Assembly (NCBI GenBank): GCA_013289795.1
Contig: JABCZH010000009.1
Location: 140,240 to 204,239, forward strand
Direction of reading: 5' to 3'
Source: Acidobacteriota bacterium
Lineage (GTDB): Bacteria > Acidobacteriota > Terriglobia > Terriglobales > Acidobacteriaceae
Length of the DNA stretch: 64,000 nt
Each line of letters opens with the position of its first letter. Position 1 is the first letter of the stretch. The notes beneath the pieces were generated by a model. That model had not been told where the DNA came from. It did not search any database and saw only the letters and a program-made list of their open reading frames with translations. A program made the position numbers and the translations under genes. Shown here piece by piece: positions 1 through 9,369 of this stretch.

Positions 1-957
1 GAGGCGGGTTTGAGTGTCGTGATATTTCCCTTCTACGGAGCCGTATTCCACTTGAAAGAAAATGTGCTGGCTGTCGGCAGCCCAGTGCATGCCCTGTTCC
101 AAGGCCTGGTTCCGCGTCACCTGGCGCGGCGGACGATCAGGAGACGCATTGAGCAAGTCCACCGCATAGATCTCGAATTCCTCAATTTTTTCTTCGCGCT
201 GAGATATCGAATCGGTCAGGAGGGCCAGGCGGCGGCCATCGGGCGAAGCTTCAAGACTGTGAATCCGCAACGGCAGGCTGGCAAGAGCGCGGGCTCCGGG
301 GCTTGCGCCGGCGGCGTCATCTGATTTATCGCGCGAGGTCCCCCGAGCCGCGTGGCGGGCCAGAGCGCCAGCAAGGTCAAGGCTGAAAATCATGTCGCCG
401 CGTTCGGCGGCGCGGTACTGGATGACATCCTTCCATTCCTTCTTGTAGCCATCATTCTGTTCACGCGTCCAGGGGACGCGGGTGGCGAAGTAAAGTGTGC
501 GGGACTCGGACGACCAGGCAAAGGCGTGAACGCTTTCGTCTCCCCTGGTTAAGGGGAAGGCTTCGCCTCCGGAAGGTGAGATCAGATAGAGCTGGGTCGC
601 ACCTTCTCCCGATTCGTCGCCCGAATCGCCGGCAGTCTTTCGTTCGGATAGAAAAGCGATCCAGCGGCCGTCGGGAGACCACCGCGGAGTACTGTCGTGA
701 CCGGACTGCGTCAGTTGCGTGAGCTTACCATTCGCGTCATCGCGATAGAGCCAGAGGTCGTCGCGATAGATGTTCTGGTTCCAGTCCGCTCGCTCGGTGA
801 CAAATAGCAGTGACCGCCCATCGGGAGAAAGCTGCAAGCCGGAAATATCGACTGAGTCTAAGAACTCGTCGAGCGTCAGCTTGGGCTTGTCGGCCGCATG
901 GGTACAAGTTGCGATGAGGACGAAGAGTGTGGCACGGAGAAGATTTTGGTTGGACAT
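1..957 (-). CDS. S9-family peptidase (prolyl oligopeptidase / DPP-IV-like), C-terminus outside window
   Basis: This minus-strand frame is open for 319 codons from an ATG at 957 to base 1, so the gene is cut by the window edge. The N-terminus is a signal peptide with a plausible cleavage after THA at about residue 21. The rest reads as WD40-like propeller blades, for example LQLSPDGRSLLF, PRWSPDGRWIAFLSE and LEASPDGRRLALLTD, typical of S9 peptidases and TolB-type propellers. The alpha/beta hydrolase domain with the catalytic triad would lie outside the window. It is probably a periplasmic or secreted dipeptidyl aminopeptidase. A propeller-only protein cannot be excluded. Confidence 0.8.
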   Translation of the reverse strand, partial: MSNQNLLRATLFVLIATCTHAADKPKLTLDEFLDSVDISGLQLSPDGRSLLFVTERADWNQNIYRDDLWLYRDDANGKLTQLTQSGHDSTPRWSPDGRWIAFLSERKTAGDSGDESGEGATQLYLISPSGGEAFPLTRGDESVHAFAWSSESRTLYFATRVPWTREQNDGYKKEWKDVIQYRAAERGDMIFSLDLAGALARHAARGTSRDKSDDAAGASPGARALASLPLRIHSLEASPDGRRLALLTDSISQREEKIEEFEIYAVDLLNASPDRPPRQVTRNQALEQGMHWAADSQHIFFQVEYGSVEGKYHDTQTRL

Positions 958-1062
958 GGGTCGAAACAGAGGTATATCGCGGCCGGGCGGGGGTTGTAAA
1001 TAGCGGAAACGGGGCTATTGATGGGCAGCACGGAATGTGCCCCAGCAAGGCCTGCATATTCC

Positions 1063-2199
1063 CTAATTGAGGATGTTCACCAGACCTGAACGGCGTGGCT
1101 GAAAAGGACGATCGGTGATTTGACCTTCGAAGCGGGGCGCCCAGCGGCCGGGGAGCGCGGTCGCGCAAGACGGACAACACCCCTCCGGCGTGAGGCGGTA
1201 GCCTTCCACGAAGTAACTATGCCGGCGGATGAGCGTGTCGCCGCAATGCTGACATCGGGTGTTCTCATGTTCGCCGACCATTCCAGGCAAGTTGCCTGCA
1301 TAAACGTAGCGCAAGCCGGCCTTCTTACCGATCTCAGCTGCGCGTAGCAGATCTGCCGGGCGCGTGTTGTCCGGATCCTCCATTTTGTAATCTTTGTGAA
1401 AGGCGGTCACATGCCAGGGGATGTCCGGAGAAACGCCGGCAAGAAACTCAGTTAACCCATGCAATTCATCTTCGGAGTCGTTGAAGCCGGGAATCAGCAG
1501 CGTGACGATTTCCAGCCAGACGCCCATCTGGTGCAGGCTGCGGATGGTTTCGAGAATCGGCCCAATGCGTCCGCCTAGTTGGTGATAGTGGCGGTCGTCA
1601 AAGCTCTTGAGATCGACTTTGTAGAGATCAATCCAGGGACGCAGATATTCGAGCACTTGCGGTGTGCCATTGCCGTTCGAGACGAAGCCAGTCACCAATC
1701 CCGCGGCTTTGGCTTCCTTGAAGACGGCCACTGCCCATTCGGCGGTGATGAGCGGCTCGTTGTAAGTGCTGACCAGGACTTTGGCACCTTGACGCAGCGC
1801 GTCCTGCACCAGCGCCTCGGGTGTGGCTTCGAGTGGAGGAGAAACCGCATCGGGATCGCGCAGGGCTTGCGAGGTGACCCAGTTCTGACAGTAACCGCAG
1901 TGCAGATCGCATCCCAGCATGCCGAAGCTGTAGGCCAACGCGCCGGGGTAGGCGTGAAAGAACGGTTTCTTCTCGATGGGATCGCACTGCACGCCGCCGA
2001 CATAGCCCCAGGGTACATAGAGAGTCCCACCCTGGTTGTAGCGCACCTTGCAGACACCGGGCTGGCCTTCGAGAATGGGGCAACAATGTCCGCAGGCGTA
2101 ACAGCGCACGCGATTGCGGTCCAGCTTCTCGTAAAGATCACCTTCGCGGACGTGCTGGTAAACGATGTCGCGCAGGGTAGGCACAGGAAGGCTCTGCAC
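1063..2199 (-). CDS. amrS: AmrS-type radical SAM enzyme (AmmeMemoRadiSam system)
   Basis: The 378-residue protein carries the radical SAM cluster motif CxxxCxxC at C97, C101 and C104 (GCDLHCGYCQNW). An N-terminal cysteine group (C33, C36, C39, C40, C50) precedes it, as in the AmmeMemoRadiSam radical SAM family. That family usually accompanies AMMECR1 and Memo-domain proteins, and their joint chemistry is poorly defined. Neither partner is seen in this window. A second cysteine set near the C-terminus (CQHCGDTL and CCPSCA) suggests an extra metal site. The start is GTG with a weak AAGG about 10 bases upstream. It lies 12 bases downstream of the PilZ-GAF gene and may be co-transcribed with it. 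Confidence 0.88.
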   Translation of the reverse strand: MQSLPVPTLRDIVYQHVREGDLYEKLDRNRVRCYACGHCCPILEGQPGVCKVRYNQGGTLYVPWGYVGGVQCDPIEKKPFFHAYPGALAYSFGMLGCDLHCGYCQNWVTSQALRDPDAVSPPLEATPEALVQDALRQGAKVLVSTYNEPLITAEWAVAVFKEAKAAGLVTGFVSNGNGTPQVLEYLRPWIDLYKVDLKSFDDRHYHQLGGRIGPILETIRSLHQMGVWLEIVTLLIPGFNDSEDELHGLTEFLAGVSPDIPWHVTAFHKDYKMEDPDNTRPADLLRAAEIGKKAGLRYVYAGNLPGMVGEHENTRCQHCGDTLIRRHSYFVEGYRLTPEGCCPSCATALPGRWAPRFEGQITDRPFQPRRSGLVNILN

Positions 2200-2211
2200 T
2201 AATTCTAAACC

Positions 2212-3771
2212 TTATTCATGGGAGTCCTTAGTGGCCTGCGGATGCAGCGTCATCCACATATGGGCCTCCTTCTGACCCATGGCGATCTGACCGGCGCTGA
2301 GACGGGAAGCGAGCAGCGCGACGCGAGCCTTGCTGGCTTCATCTCCCCCAGCCTGTGCCAGCAGGGACCAGAAATACGCCCGTGTGGGATCGGCGGGCAC
2401 ACCGCGACCCGCCCAGTAGCAGTCACCCAACATGGCCTGAGCCGCAACGTTGCCCCGCTCGGCCGCCAGGGAGAACCAACGCACCGCCTGCCCGTAGTCC
2501 TGGGGAACTTGGTCGCCGGTCGAGTAGCGCATCCCGATGTCAAACTGGGCCGCGGGGTCGCCGGCAGCAGCCAGTCTTTGCAGGGCCGCCAGCTTGGATG
2601 CCACAGGCGCCGGCAGCGTGGCTGCTTGCGGGTCCGAAACAGCAGCCCCAGAAGTGCCGCGACCGTTCAAAGTCCAACGTTGCGCCGCCCAAGGCAAGAC
2701 AAACAGAACCGTCAATGCGATGCCAATGAGGAGAAGAACGGGTGAGCGGGAAAGGCGCGGAATGGGAAGGTCGGCCGGAGTCTCCACCGGAAATTCGTCG
2801 TCAACACTGACTGTGGACTCGGGGGAAGAGACCGATTCCGGGAGGCTGGCGCGTAGCACCGCTGCGGAAACGACTTCGGTCAAGCGCTGTAAAACCAACT
2901 CGTGGTCGGATTGAAAAATATGTGACTGGGGAGAAAAAACTTCGATGAGTCCGACGACCTCGCCCTGCGAGCGGATAGGGGCGGCGATCATGGAGCGGAT
3001 GCCGAGAGCGCAGCAGCTTTCGCGGTCAACCCGCGGATCAGTTTCGGAGTCGTCACATCGTAACAAGATCCCAGAGCGCACACACTCCCCGGAAAAGCCC
3101 GCGCCCACTCGCAGCCGCGCACCCACCGGAGGCGCATTCGGACCAGCCGTGGCCCGGCAAATCATGTCCGCGCCTTCGGCCAGACCAATGGCAGCTGCGG
3201 TCGACGGCGTGAAAGCCTGCGAGCGGCGCGCGATCAGTTGCAACGCGGCGTCCAGGTCAGGTCCGAGCGATTCCACTTCCTTTCTTACCGCGGCCAATGC
3301 GATGAGAACGGAGGTATGGTCGGGTTCGATTTCTCCCCACCGATCTGGTTGCTCCGCGATCCCGGCTTCGGCGGCCTGATCAGCGCAGCCCGCAAGCGCA
3401 TCGGCGAACAGCCACTTCTTGAGAGCGTGGAGCGACTCCGGTGAGAGCTCGAGAAACTGGATGCCGGCGCGCCCGGATGCGCGATCCGACCAGATCACAG
3501 TTCCGGAGGTTTGTACCGAAGCATCGGTCTCCGGGAGATCAAGAAATAAAGTCTCATCGCTACCGACTTCGAGCGGTGATGCGGTCTGGATCGCCATACC
3601 ATCTTCGCTGAGATCGATGATCTCGGAGAGGTCAGGAGTTGGCTGCAGAGCGGGGTTCAATCCAACATAGGCGGGAAGGTGAAGTTTGTGCCGCACACGG
3701 CGGCGGCGCTCTGCCTGGGAATGAGAGGCTGGCTGGCCAATCTCCGCCGGATTGGGCCCAAGGGTCGGCAT
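2212..3771 (-). CDS. PilZ - GAF - transmembrane - Sel1 repeat protein
   Basis: The 519-residue protein combines four modules. A PilZ domain at about 20-130 has an Arg-rich RRRRVR start and a DLSEDG motif, matching the two c-di-GMP-binding signatures of that family. A GAF domain follows at about 165-305. One transmembrane helix lies near 345-365 (PVLLLIGIALTVLFVLPWAA). Sel1-type TPR repeats at about 400-500 follow it (GDPAAQFDIGMRYSTG, GNVAAQAMLGDCYWAGRGV). The layout suggests cytoplasmic c-di-GMP and small-molecule sensing coupled to Sel1 repeats across the membrane. The ligand and partner are unknown. The next upstream gene also has a GAF domain. Confidence 0.82.
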   Translation of the reverse strand: MPTLGPNPAEIGQPASHSQAERRRRVRHKLHLPAYVGLNPALQPTPDLSEIIDLSEDGMAIQTASPLEVGSDETLFLDLPETDASVQTSGTVIWSDRASGRAGIQFLELSPESLHALKKWLFADALAGCADQAAEAGIAEQPDRWGEIEPDHTSVLIALAAVRKEVESLGPDLDAALQLIARRSQAFTPSTAAAIGLAEGADMICRATAGPNAPPVGARLRVGAGFSGECVRSGILLRCDDSETDPRVDRESCCALGIRSMIAAPIRSQGEVVGLIEVFSPQSHIFQSDHELVLQRLTEVVSAAVLRASLPESVSSPESTVSVDDEFPVETPADLPIPRLSRSPVLLLIGIALTVLFVLPWAAQRWTLNGRGTSGAAVSDPQAATLPAPVASKLAALQRLAAAGDPAAQFDIGMRYSTGDQVPQDYGQAVRWFSLAAERGNVAAQAMLGDCYWAGRGVPADPTRAYFWSLLAQAGGDEASKARVALLASRLSAGQIAMGQKEAHMWMTLHPQATKDSHE

Positions 3772-3877
3772 ACTGCTGTTGGGTACATCTTACTCCAAGG
3801 GTCAAAAAAGGTCTGACGGAGGACAAGGGTTCTTGATCGGCAAGACGCAAAGTCTTCGCGGCCAAGAAGACCGGTTC

Positions 3878-4690
3878 TCAGTCCCCAGTTCGCAGATTCG
3901 ACAACCGTGAAATGGCCGCGACCATCATGCTGGAGAGCAGTTGCATGGTGGCGACGTCACGGTGGTCGAAGGCGTTAGGAGCAGCCGAGAGGACCTCGAA
4001 AACGCCGAGGGTGCGGCGGAAGTGGCGCAGCGGCGCCACAAGGATAGAGCGCACACCCAACCGGCGGCAGCTCGCCAGGTCAACGCAGGGATTTCTTTCC
4101 GCATCATGACACAGAACCACCTCGCCAGTGCGGACACAGTCGGCAGAGATTCCGGAATCGGTTTGCAGGCGTACGCCGAGGTCGGGTGCGGTGCGGCCGG
4201 TGCGAGCGCGGCACACAATCTCGTCGCCGTGGCGCAGGGCAATGGCAGCGCCGGTAGCTCCCGTCAAAGACTGTGCACGCTCGGCAATCACGCTGATAGC
4301 AGGTTCGAGGTCAATCTCCCCGGGATGGATCTCCCGCTCATGCGCACGCGCGATGGCCGGCAGTGCATGTGATCCCCCGGCGCGGGCATGGCTGCGCGAA
4401 GGCGCAAGGGCGGCAAAAGACACGGGCAGGTGAGTATCAGAATTGGAGGTAGGAACGGTACGCAGCAATTCGCGCACCAGGCGGTCGAGTTCAGCATCTG
4501 CGATGAGGTGTGCCGTTTGCTGCCCGCGCAGCGATCCCCCCAGCACTCGCGACAAGCTCAGCACCGCACGGCTGCCGCAGGCGAGACAACAAGGGGTGTT
4601 GTTCTTGCTGATCAACTCACATTCGACACAAAACACCGCAGTTTGCAGCTCGATGAAACTGATGTCCTGCCCAGTGAGTTGTTCTCGCAT
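3878..4690 (-). CDS. GAF-domain protein with N-terminal cysteine motif
   Basis: An ATG at 4690 is preferred over the upstream TTG at 4726 because GGAGGG precedes it, giving about 270 residues. Near the N-terminus is a cysteine pattern, CxxC followed by CCxxC (FCVECEL and CCLACGS), that could bind zinc. A GAF domain occupies about 135-260 and closely resembles the GAF of the neighbouring PilZ gene: both keep a 'C..GE/I.LC.D.E.(N/D)P.VD..SCR.LG.RS' pattern. No catalytic output domain is present. Function is unknown, and a role as a ligand-binding accessory to the PilZ-GAF protein downstream is an inference. Confidence 0.72.
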   Translation of the reverse strand: MREQLTGQDISFIELQTAVFCVECELISKNNTPCCLACGSRAVLSLSRVLGGSLRGQQTAHLIADAELDRLVRELLRTVPTSNSDTHLPVSFAALAPSRSHARAGGSHALPAIARAHEREIHPGEIDLEPAISVIAERAQSLTGATGAAIALRHGDEIVCRARTGRTAPDLGVRLQTDSGISADCVRTGEVVLCHDAERNPCVDLASCRRLGVRSILVAPLRHFRRTLGVFEVLSAAPNAFDHRDVATMQLLSSMMVAAISRLSNLRTGD

Positions 4691-4835
4691 CGTCGCGCTT
4701 GGCCCTCCAGCGGCGCAGCAAAGCAAGAAAACTAAATGGCACGCGGGAAGCCAGAAAGTGGCCGGGCTGGTTCAGGCTGTGGATAACCGGGCGCTACAGC
4801 CAAGCCCCGCATGGCATTACTGGCGGGTGTTCCGC

Positions 4836-4868
4836 TTGACCAACACGGTGGCCGCCACATGCTAAAAT
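4836..4868 (+). promoter_or_regulatory. Possible sigma-70 promoter before the nucleotide-sugar dehydrogenase
   Basis: TTGACC at 4836-4841 is followed by an extended -10-like TGCTAAAAT ending at 4868, about 23 bases before the ATG. The 21-base spacer is longer than ideal, so the extended -10 may act alone. Confidence 0.3.
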
Positions 4869-4890
4869 TCAATAGCAGGCCAAATATTTA

Positions 4891-6255
4891 ATGATGACCG
4901 CCACGCCTACTACTTCTACCAACTTGTTTTCCGCCCTAAAGAGCAAGATTGAAGAGAAACGCTCTGGAGTTGCGATTATCGGCTTGGGTTATGTCGGCCT
5001 GCCCTTGGCCTTGCTCTACACCGAACAGAGATTTCCCGTCACTGGGTTTGACATAGATCAGCGGAAGGTAGCCACCCTGGATCAGGGCGGTTCGTATATT
5101 TTCCGTATTCCGGCCACTGATATTCAGGCAGCAAAGGCCCAGGGCTTCAGCGCCACCGCTGATTATTCCCGGCTGCAGCAGATGGACGCGATCATTATTT
5201 GCGTCCCCACGCCGCTCAATGAGTATCACGAACCCGATCTGAGTTACATCACGGAAACCGCCAAGGCCATCGCTCCGCATTTGCGCGCCGGACATCTGGT
5301 AATTCTTGAGAGCACGACTTATCCCGGCACCACGGAAGAAATCCTGATTCCGATTCTGGAGAAGGGCAACCGGCAGGGACTGAAGGCTTCGCGCGGCGGC
5401 AATTCCGACGAGGCAGAGTTCTACGTCGCGTTCTCTCCTGAACGCGAGGATCCGGGCAACACCTCGGTGGCGCGGTGCGACATCCCCAAGGTGGTGGGAG
5501 GACTGGATGCCAGGGCGTCCGATCTGTCAGCCGCGCTGTACGGCGCGATTTTCAATCGCGTGGTGAGAGTTTCCTCGCCGGCGGCGGCGGAAATGACCAA
5601 GCTGCTGGAGAACATTTACCGCTGCGTGAACATCGCACTGGTGAATGAACTCAAGTTGTTGTCACTGCGAATGGGAATCGATATCTGGGAGGTCATCGAA
5701 GCGGCATCCACCAAACCCTTTGGTTTCCAGCCGTTCTATCCCGGCCCTGGCCTGGGCGGTCACTGCATTCCCGTGGATCCTTTTTATCTTTCCTGGAAGG
5801 CCAAGGAGTGGGACTTCCGCACCCGCTTCATCGAACTAGCGGGCGAGATCAATACCAACATGCCGTACCACGTGCTTGAATCCGTGGTCCGGGCGCTGAA
5901 CCAGCACAAGAAGGCAGTGAATGGCTCGCGGGTGTTGGTGCTGGGAGTGGCTTATAAAAAGGACATCGACGATCTGCGCGAGTCGCCGGCACTGGCCATT
6001 ATTGAATTGCTGCAGAAGGAAGGCGCTCAAGTCAGCTACAACGACCCCTACTTCCCCACTGTCGGCAAGGGACGCAAGTACGACCTGCAAATGAAGTGCG
6101 CGCCGCTCGACAATCTTGCACAGTATGACTGCGCGCTGATCGTGACCGACCACTCTAACTACGACTATGCCCGCATCGTGCGCGACTCACAACTCGTGGT
6201 AGATACGCGCAATGCCACGCGGGGCATTAAGAGCCCGAAGATCGTGCGCTGCTAG
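4891..6255 (+). CDS. Nucleotide-sugar dehydrogenase (UDP-GlcNAc/ManNAc 6-dehydrogenase type)
   Basis: The 454-residue protein has the UDP-glucose/GDP-mannose dehydrogenase fold. An N-terminal Rossmann motif GLGYVGLP lies at 31-38. The central domain carries the catalytic cysteine C292 in GGHCIPVDP. A C-terminal UDP-binding domain follows (VLGVAYKKDIDDLRESPA). The family oxidises the C6 alcohol of a UDP sugar to the uronate with two NAD+ per turnover. The sequence is closest in feel to WbpA/WecC-type enzymes for polysaccharide precursors. Exact substrate cannot be told from sequence. It stands alone, with no glycosyltransferases nearby in the window. Confidence 0.9.
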   Translation: MMTATPTTSTNLFSALKSKIEEKRSGVAIIGLGYVGLPLALLYTEQRFPVTGFDIDQRKVATLDQGGSYIFRIPATDIQAAKAQGFSATADYSRLQQMDAIIICVPTPLNEYHEPDLSYITETAKAIAPHLRAGHLVILESTTYPGTTEEILIPILEKGNRQGLKASRGGNSDEAEFYVAFSPEREDPGNTSVARCDIPKVVGGLDARASDLSAALYGAIFNRVVRVSSPAAAEMTKLLENIYRCVNIALVNELKLLSLRMGIDIWEVIEAASTKPFGFQPFYPGPGLGGHCIPVDPFYLSWKAKEWDFRTRFIELAGEINTNMPYHVLESVVRALNQHKKAVNGSRVLVLGVAYKKDIDDLRESPALAIIELLQKEGAQVSYNDPYFPTVGKGRKYDLQMKCAPLDNLAQYDCALIVTDHSNYDYARIVRDSQLVVDTRNATRGIKSPKIVRC

Positions 6256-6347
6256 TGTCCGAGACCGGAAAGAGACAGGGGCAGGTGTGGGAAAGATGCA
6301 GCGGCAGCCATGCCGCTGGTGTGGGTGGGTAAGGGCTTGCCGTAAAC

Positions 6348-6515
6348 TTACTGGTTAATTGAGCTGGCCACTTGCGAGAACACGTTATTGGCATTGGATC
6401 CGATCAACCGGATGGTGCCCACAACGATCACCAGAATGACGGCCAACATCACCGCGTACTCGGCAACGTCCTGACCCTGTTCGTCGAACCAGATTTGTCG
6501 CAAAAATCTTGTCAC
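6348..6515 (-). CDS. Flp/Fap-type pilin subunit
   Basis: The start is set at a GTG at 6515 because GGAGG sits six bases upstream, giving a 55-residue protein of typical Flp pilin length. A longer frame to 6590 has no such site. The sequence shows the prepilin cleavage and N-domain pattern G/QDVAEY followed by a single hydrophobic helix (AVMLAVILVIVVGTIRLIG). Flp pilins are exported and assembled by the Tad machinery into adhesive pili. No tad genes are visible here, so assembly would depend on a distant locus. Confidence 0.85.
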   Translation of the reverse strand: MTRFLRQIWFDEQGQDVAEYAVMLAVILVIVVGTIRLIGSNANNVFSQVASSINQ

Positions 6516-6682
6516 TGACGGCCTCCTCGCGAATCGAGCCGCAAGCTCAAAACCCCAATCCCCCGCAGCACCAATCACGGGGCACACCAATTGTGTGATT
6601 TGGTAGTTTGATCGTAATGCGTCCTTCGCGCCACGGCAATAGCCCAGACGGGTCGCGGAATAGCACGAAAGTGCTATGTCTT

Positions 6683-7366
6683 CTAAGAGATAGGCTTCAA
6701 AGGCAAAGATTGATTGACGGCAAACAGCGCCAGTTCCAGGCGTGTCGAAACCCCCAGCTTGTCGAAGATGTTGCTGAGATGGTGCTTGACGGTATCCTCG
6801 CTGATCTTGAAATACTCCGCGATCTCCTTGTTGGAGTAGCCCGCCACCACGGCCGAAACGATTTCCAGTTCCCGCGGGGTGAGTCCAAATTTCTTCTTCC
6901 GCGCGTCTTCGCCGGAAGACTGGACGAGGTTGCGGAGGTACTGCACCAGGTTGGAGACGCTCTCACGTCCCACCCAGTATTCCCCAGCCATCACCGTATG
7001 AATCGCCTTGAGGAGCAACTGAGTGGCAGAGTCCTTTAAGACCACGCCGCGAGCGCCCAACTGCAACGCTTCCACGATTTGATTCTTCTCTGCCGCAGCG
7101 GTGAGCAGGATGACACGTACTCCGATCGAGCCAGTGCCGGTGCTCATCTCGCGCAGAGCTTCCAGACCAGGGTGGCGAGGCATCGCCAGATCGAGCAACA
7201 GGATGTCGGGCTTAAGCTGCCGCGCGAGTTTGACGGCTTCCGCTCCGTCAGAGGCCTCGCCAATCACCTTCAGGTCGGGTTCGGTTTCCAGAAGCCGCCG
7301 CAAGCCATCCCGGAAGATAGGGTGGTCATCGGCAATCACGATCCGAGTGGGTCTTTTATCATCCAT
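6683..7366 (-). CDS. NarL/FixJ-type response regulator
   Basis: The 227-residue protein has a receiver domain with phospho-acceptor D59 (ILLLDLAMP), acidic pocket D13/D14 and an LKD lysine near 111. A LuxR-type helix-turn-helix follows at about 160-220 (LTPRELEIVSAVVAGYSNKEIAEYF). Its ATG lies inside the 3' end of the upstream kinase gene, overlapping by eight bases. The two are therefore translated together and are almost certainly a cognate pair. Its target promoters are unknown. Confidence 0.93.
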   Translation of the reverse strand: MDDKRPTRIVIADDHPIFRDGLRRLLETEPDLKVIGEASDGAEAVKLARQLKPDILLLDLAMPRHPGLEALREMSTGTGSIGVRVILLTAAAEKNQIVEALQLGARGVVLKDSATQLLLKAIHTVMAGEYWVGRESVSNLVQYLRNLVQSSGEDARKKKFGLTPRELEIVSAVVAGYSNKEIAEYFKISEDTVKHHLSNIFDKLGVSTRLELALFAVNQSLPLKPIS

Positions 7367-9188
7367 GAATAGCGCCTTGATGTTGAGGGATTGTAATCTC
7401 CAGGCGGGAACCCTGGCCCGGGTTTGATTCTATCGTGAGTTCCCCTTCAATTAAACGGACGCGTTCCTTGATGACCAACGGGCCCTTCCCCAGGTCGTCG
7501 AGCTGCTGCTGGGAAAACCGTCCGGAAAAAGGAAAACCCTGGCCATCATCTTCAATGACAATCTTCCACCCGCTCCCGCCGGCCCCGAGGCGGACACCGA
7601 CCTGGCGTGCCTGGCTGTGCTTGCGTACATTCACCAGGGCCTCCTGCACGATGCGGGCCAGCTCACGGCACACCGGCTGCGGCATGTCGAGTTCCTCCAA
7701 ATCGGAAGTGAAGCGGGCGATGATCCCGGTTTCGCGTTGGAAGCGTTCCACAGTATCGTGGATCACGCCGAGAATTTTTTTCGAGTCCACATCCAGCGTC
7801 TTCATCTGCTGCATGAGTTCCCGCAACTTGAGGACTTCTTCCCGTAACAAGGCCTGAATGCGGCCCAACTCTTTCGGCACCACGTCCGGCTTGGTGGCAG
7901 ATTGCCGGCGCAGCACATCCACTTGCATTTCCACGGCGATCAAAGATTGTACCGCACCATCATGCAGCTCGCGGGCAAAGCGAGCTCGTTCCACTGCCCC
8001 GGCGCGCAAACGCAGGCGGCGCAGCAAAAGCACGTTGTAAACCGCGGGGCCCACCTGGTTCACCAGTTCCTGTAGGAAGCGCAATTCCTCCTCGGTCTCC
8101 CCCGTGAGCTTGGGATCCAGCAGGAAGATCCGCCCCTTCCACTCCTGTCCGAAAACGAAAGAAACCATCATGGCGCTCTGGAACTCATGCTTCCGGGCCA
8201 GGGGATGGAGGAATTCGGGACTCACATTCTCGATCCTCGTCTCTTCCTCATCCAGTGCCAGCAGGGCATAGCGTTGGCTTCCCTCCGCACCATTGCGTTC
8301 GGCATAGCACGCGACGGTCGGAGCCTCCTTCAGATAAATCTGGCGGTCGCTGTCGGAGGGATCCAGCCAGTGGAAAGCCGAGCTGTGGTCCCCATTGCTC
8401 AATTCGCCGATGTACACCCTATAGCTGCTCATTTCCTGCGAGGCAATCACCAACAGCCGGGCGCGGTACATGGAGAGCATTTCGCTGGCAATCTCATGTA
8501 GAGTGCCCACAACACCGGACTCCACTCGCGCCTTTCCCAGAGTGCGCGCGATCACGGCTTTTTCTGCTCGAAGCTGCTTTTGCTGTTCGGCGAGATAGCC
8601 CAGCAGGAAGCCCAGTACCAAAAGATAAATCGAGCGCATGAACAGACCCTTGGGCTCAAAGGATGTGGGATCAATGCGGAAGGGAGGTAACCGGTATCGG
8701 GCAGCGAGGCTGGTGATCCATGACATGAGGCCCCAACGGAAACCTAGGGCTTGAAGCCACAGCAAGGACACTTCGGCAGCCGCGGTACCGACCGTCTCCC
8801 AGAGGCCCCAGCGATAAGCCGCCGCGGCCAGGACGAACACGAAAAATAGAAAGAATGGATTGTTCTGGCCGCTGGCAAAAACCGAAATCAGGGCGGGCCA
8901 AACGATGTCAGCACTATGCACCAGCACGCGGAAGGCAGGGGTCGATTGCTGCCTCCGCCGCAGGAAAATGATGATGATTACGCCTTGGGCCAGATAGAAG
9001 GCCAGCAAAGCGAAGGCCCAGAGCGAAAAACGAATCTCACCCGGATCCATCCAGATGGCGACCAGCGCCGAAACTGCCAGGAACACCCGTGCGCTGGCCA
9101 GCCAACGCTCAATCCGGCGAATTTCGCCGGGCCCCATGGGGGCCCGTAGTCTCCAAAGGAACCGATCTCGAACTGCTCGAAATGGCAA
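7359..9188 (-). CDS. NarX/DegS-type sensor histidine kinase
   Basis: The 609-residue kinase has an N-terminal block of about six hydrophobic segments (35-200). A GAF-like region at about 225-390 comes next. A HisKA_3 dimerisation domain with phospho-acceptor H409 (RELHDGAVQSL) and an HATPase_c domain (IEDDGQGFPF near 550) follow. It should phosphorylate the overlapping NarL-type regulator downstream. The TTG start at 9188 is weakly supported. An ATG at 9137 is an alternative with GGAG about 13 bases upstream. The signal sensed cannot be inferred. Confidence 0.9.
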   Translation of the reverse strand: MPFRAVRDRFLWRLRAPMGPGEIRRIERWLASARVFLAVSALVAIWMDPGEIRFSLWAFALLAFYLAQGVIIIIFLRRRQQSTPAFRVLVHSADIVWPALISVFASGQNNPFFLFFVFVLAAAAYRWGLWETVGTAAAEVSLLWLQALGFRWGLMSWITSLAARYRLPPFRIDPTSFEPKGLFMRSIYLLVLGFLLGYLAEQQKQLRAEKAVIARTLGKARVESGVVGTLHEIASEMLSMYRARLLVIASQEMSSYRVYIGELSNGDHSSAFHWLDPSDSDRQIYLKEAPTVACYAERNGAEGSQRYALLALDEEETRIENVSPEFLHPLARKHEFQSAMMVSFVFGQEWKGRIFLLDPKLTGETEEELRFLQELVNQVGPAVYNVLLLRRLRLRAGAVERARFARELHDGAVQSLIAVEMQVDVLRRQSATKPDVVPKELGRIQALLREEVLKLRELMQQMKTLDVDSKKILGVIHDTVERFQRETGIIARFTSDLEELDMPQPVCRELARIVQEALVNVRKHSQARQVGVRLGAGGSGWKIVIEDDGQGFPFSGRFSQQQLDDLGKGPLVIKERVRLIEGELTIESNPGQGSRLEITIPQHQGAIHG

Positions 9189-9369
9189 CGGAGCCCGTCC
9201 CGTCTTGAGAAGTGGTGCAACGATTGTTATTTATTATGCGACCGGAGAGCAAGCGAAAGTTCGGGCGGCCCGGTGCCTGACCCGTGCGCGCCCTCCGGGA
9301 GCAACCCGATGGTGCGAGGTTACCCAAGTAACTTTCGTCGCTGTCTCCTGACTCTACAATGACAAGCGT

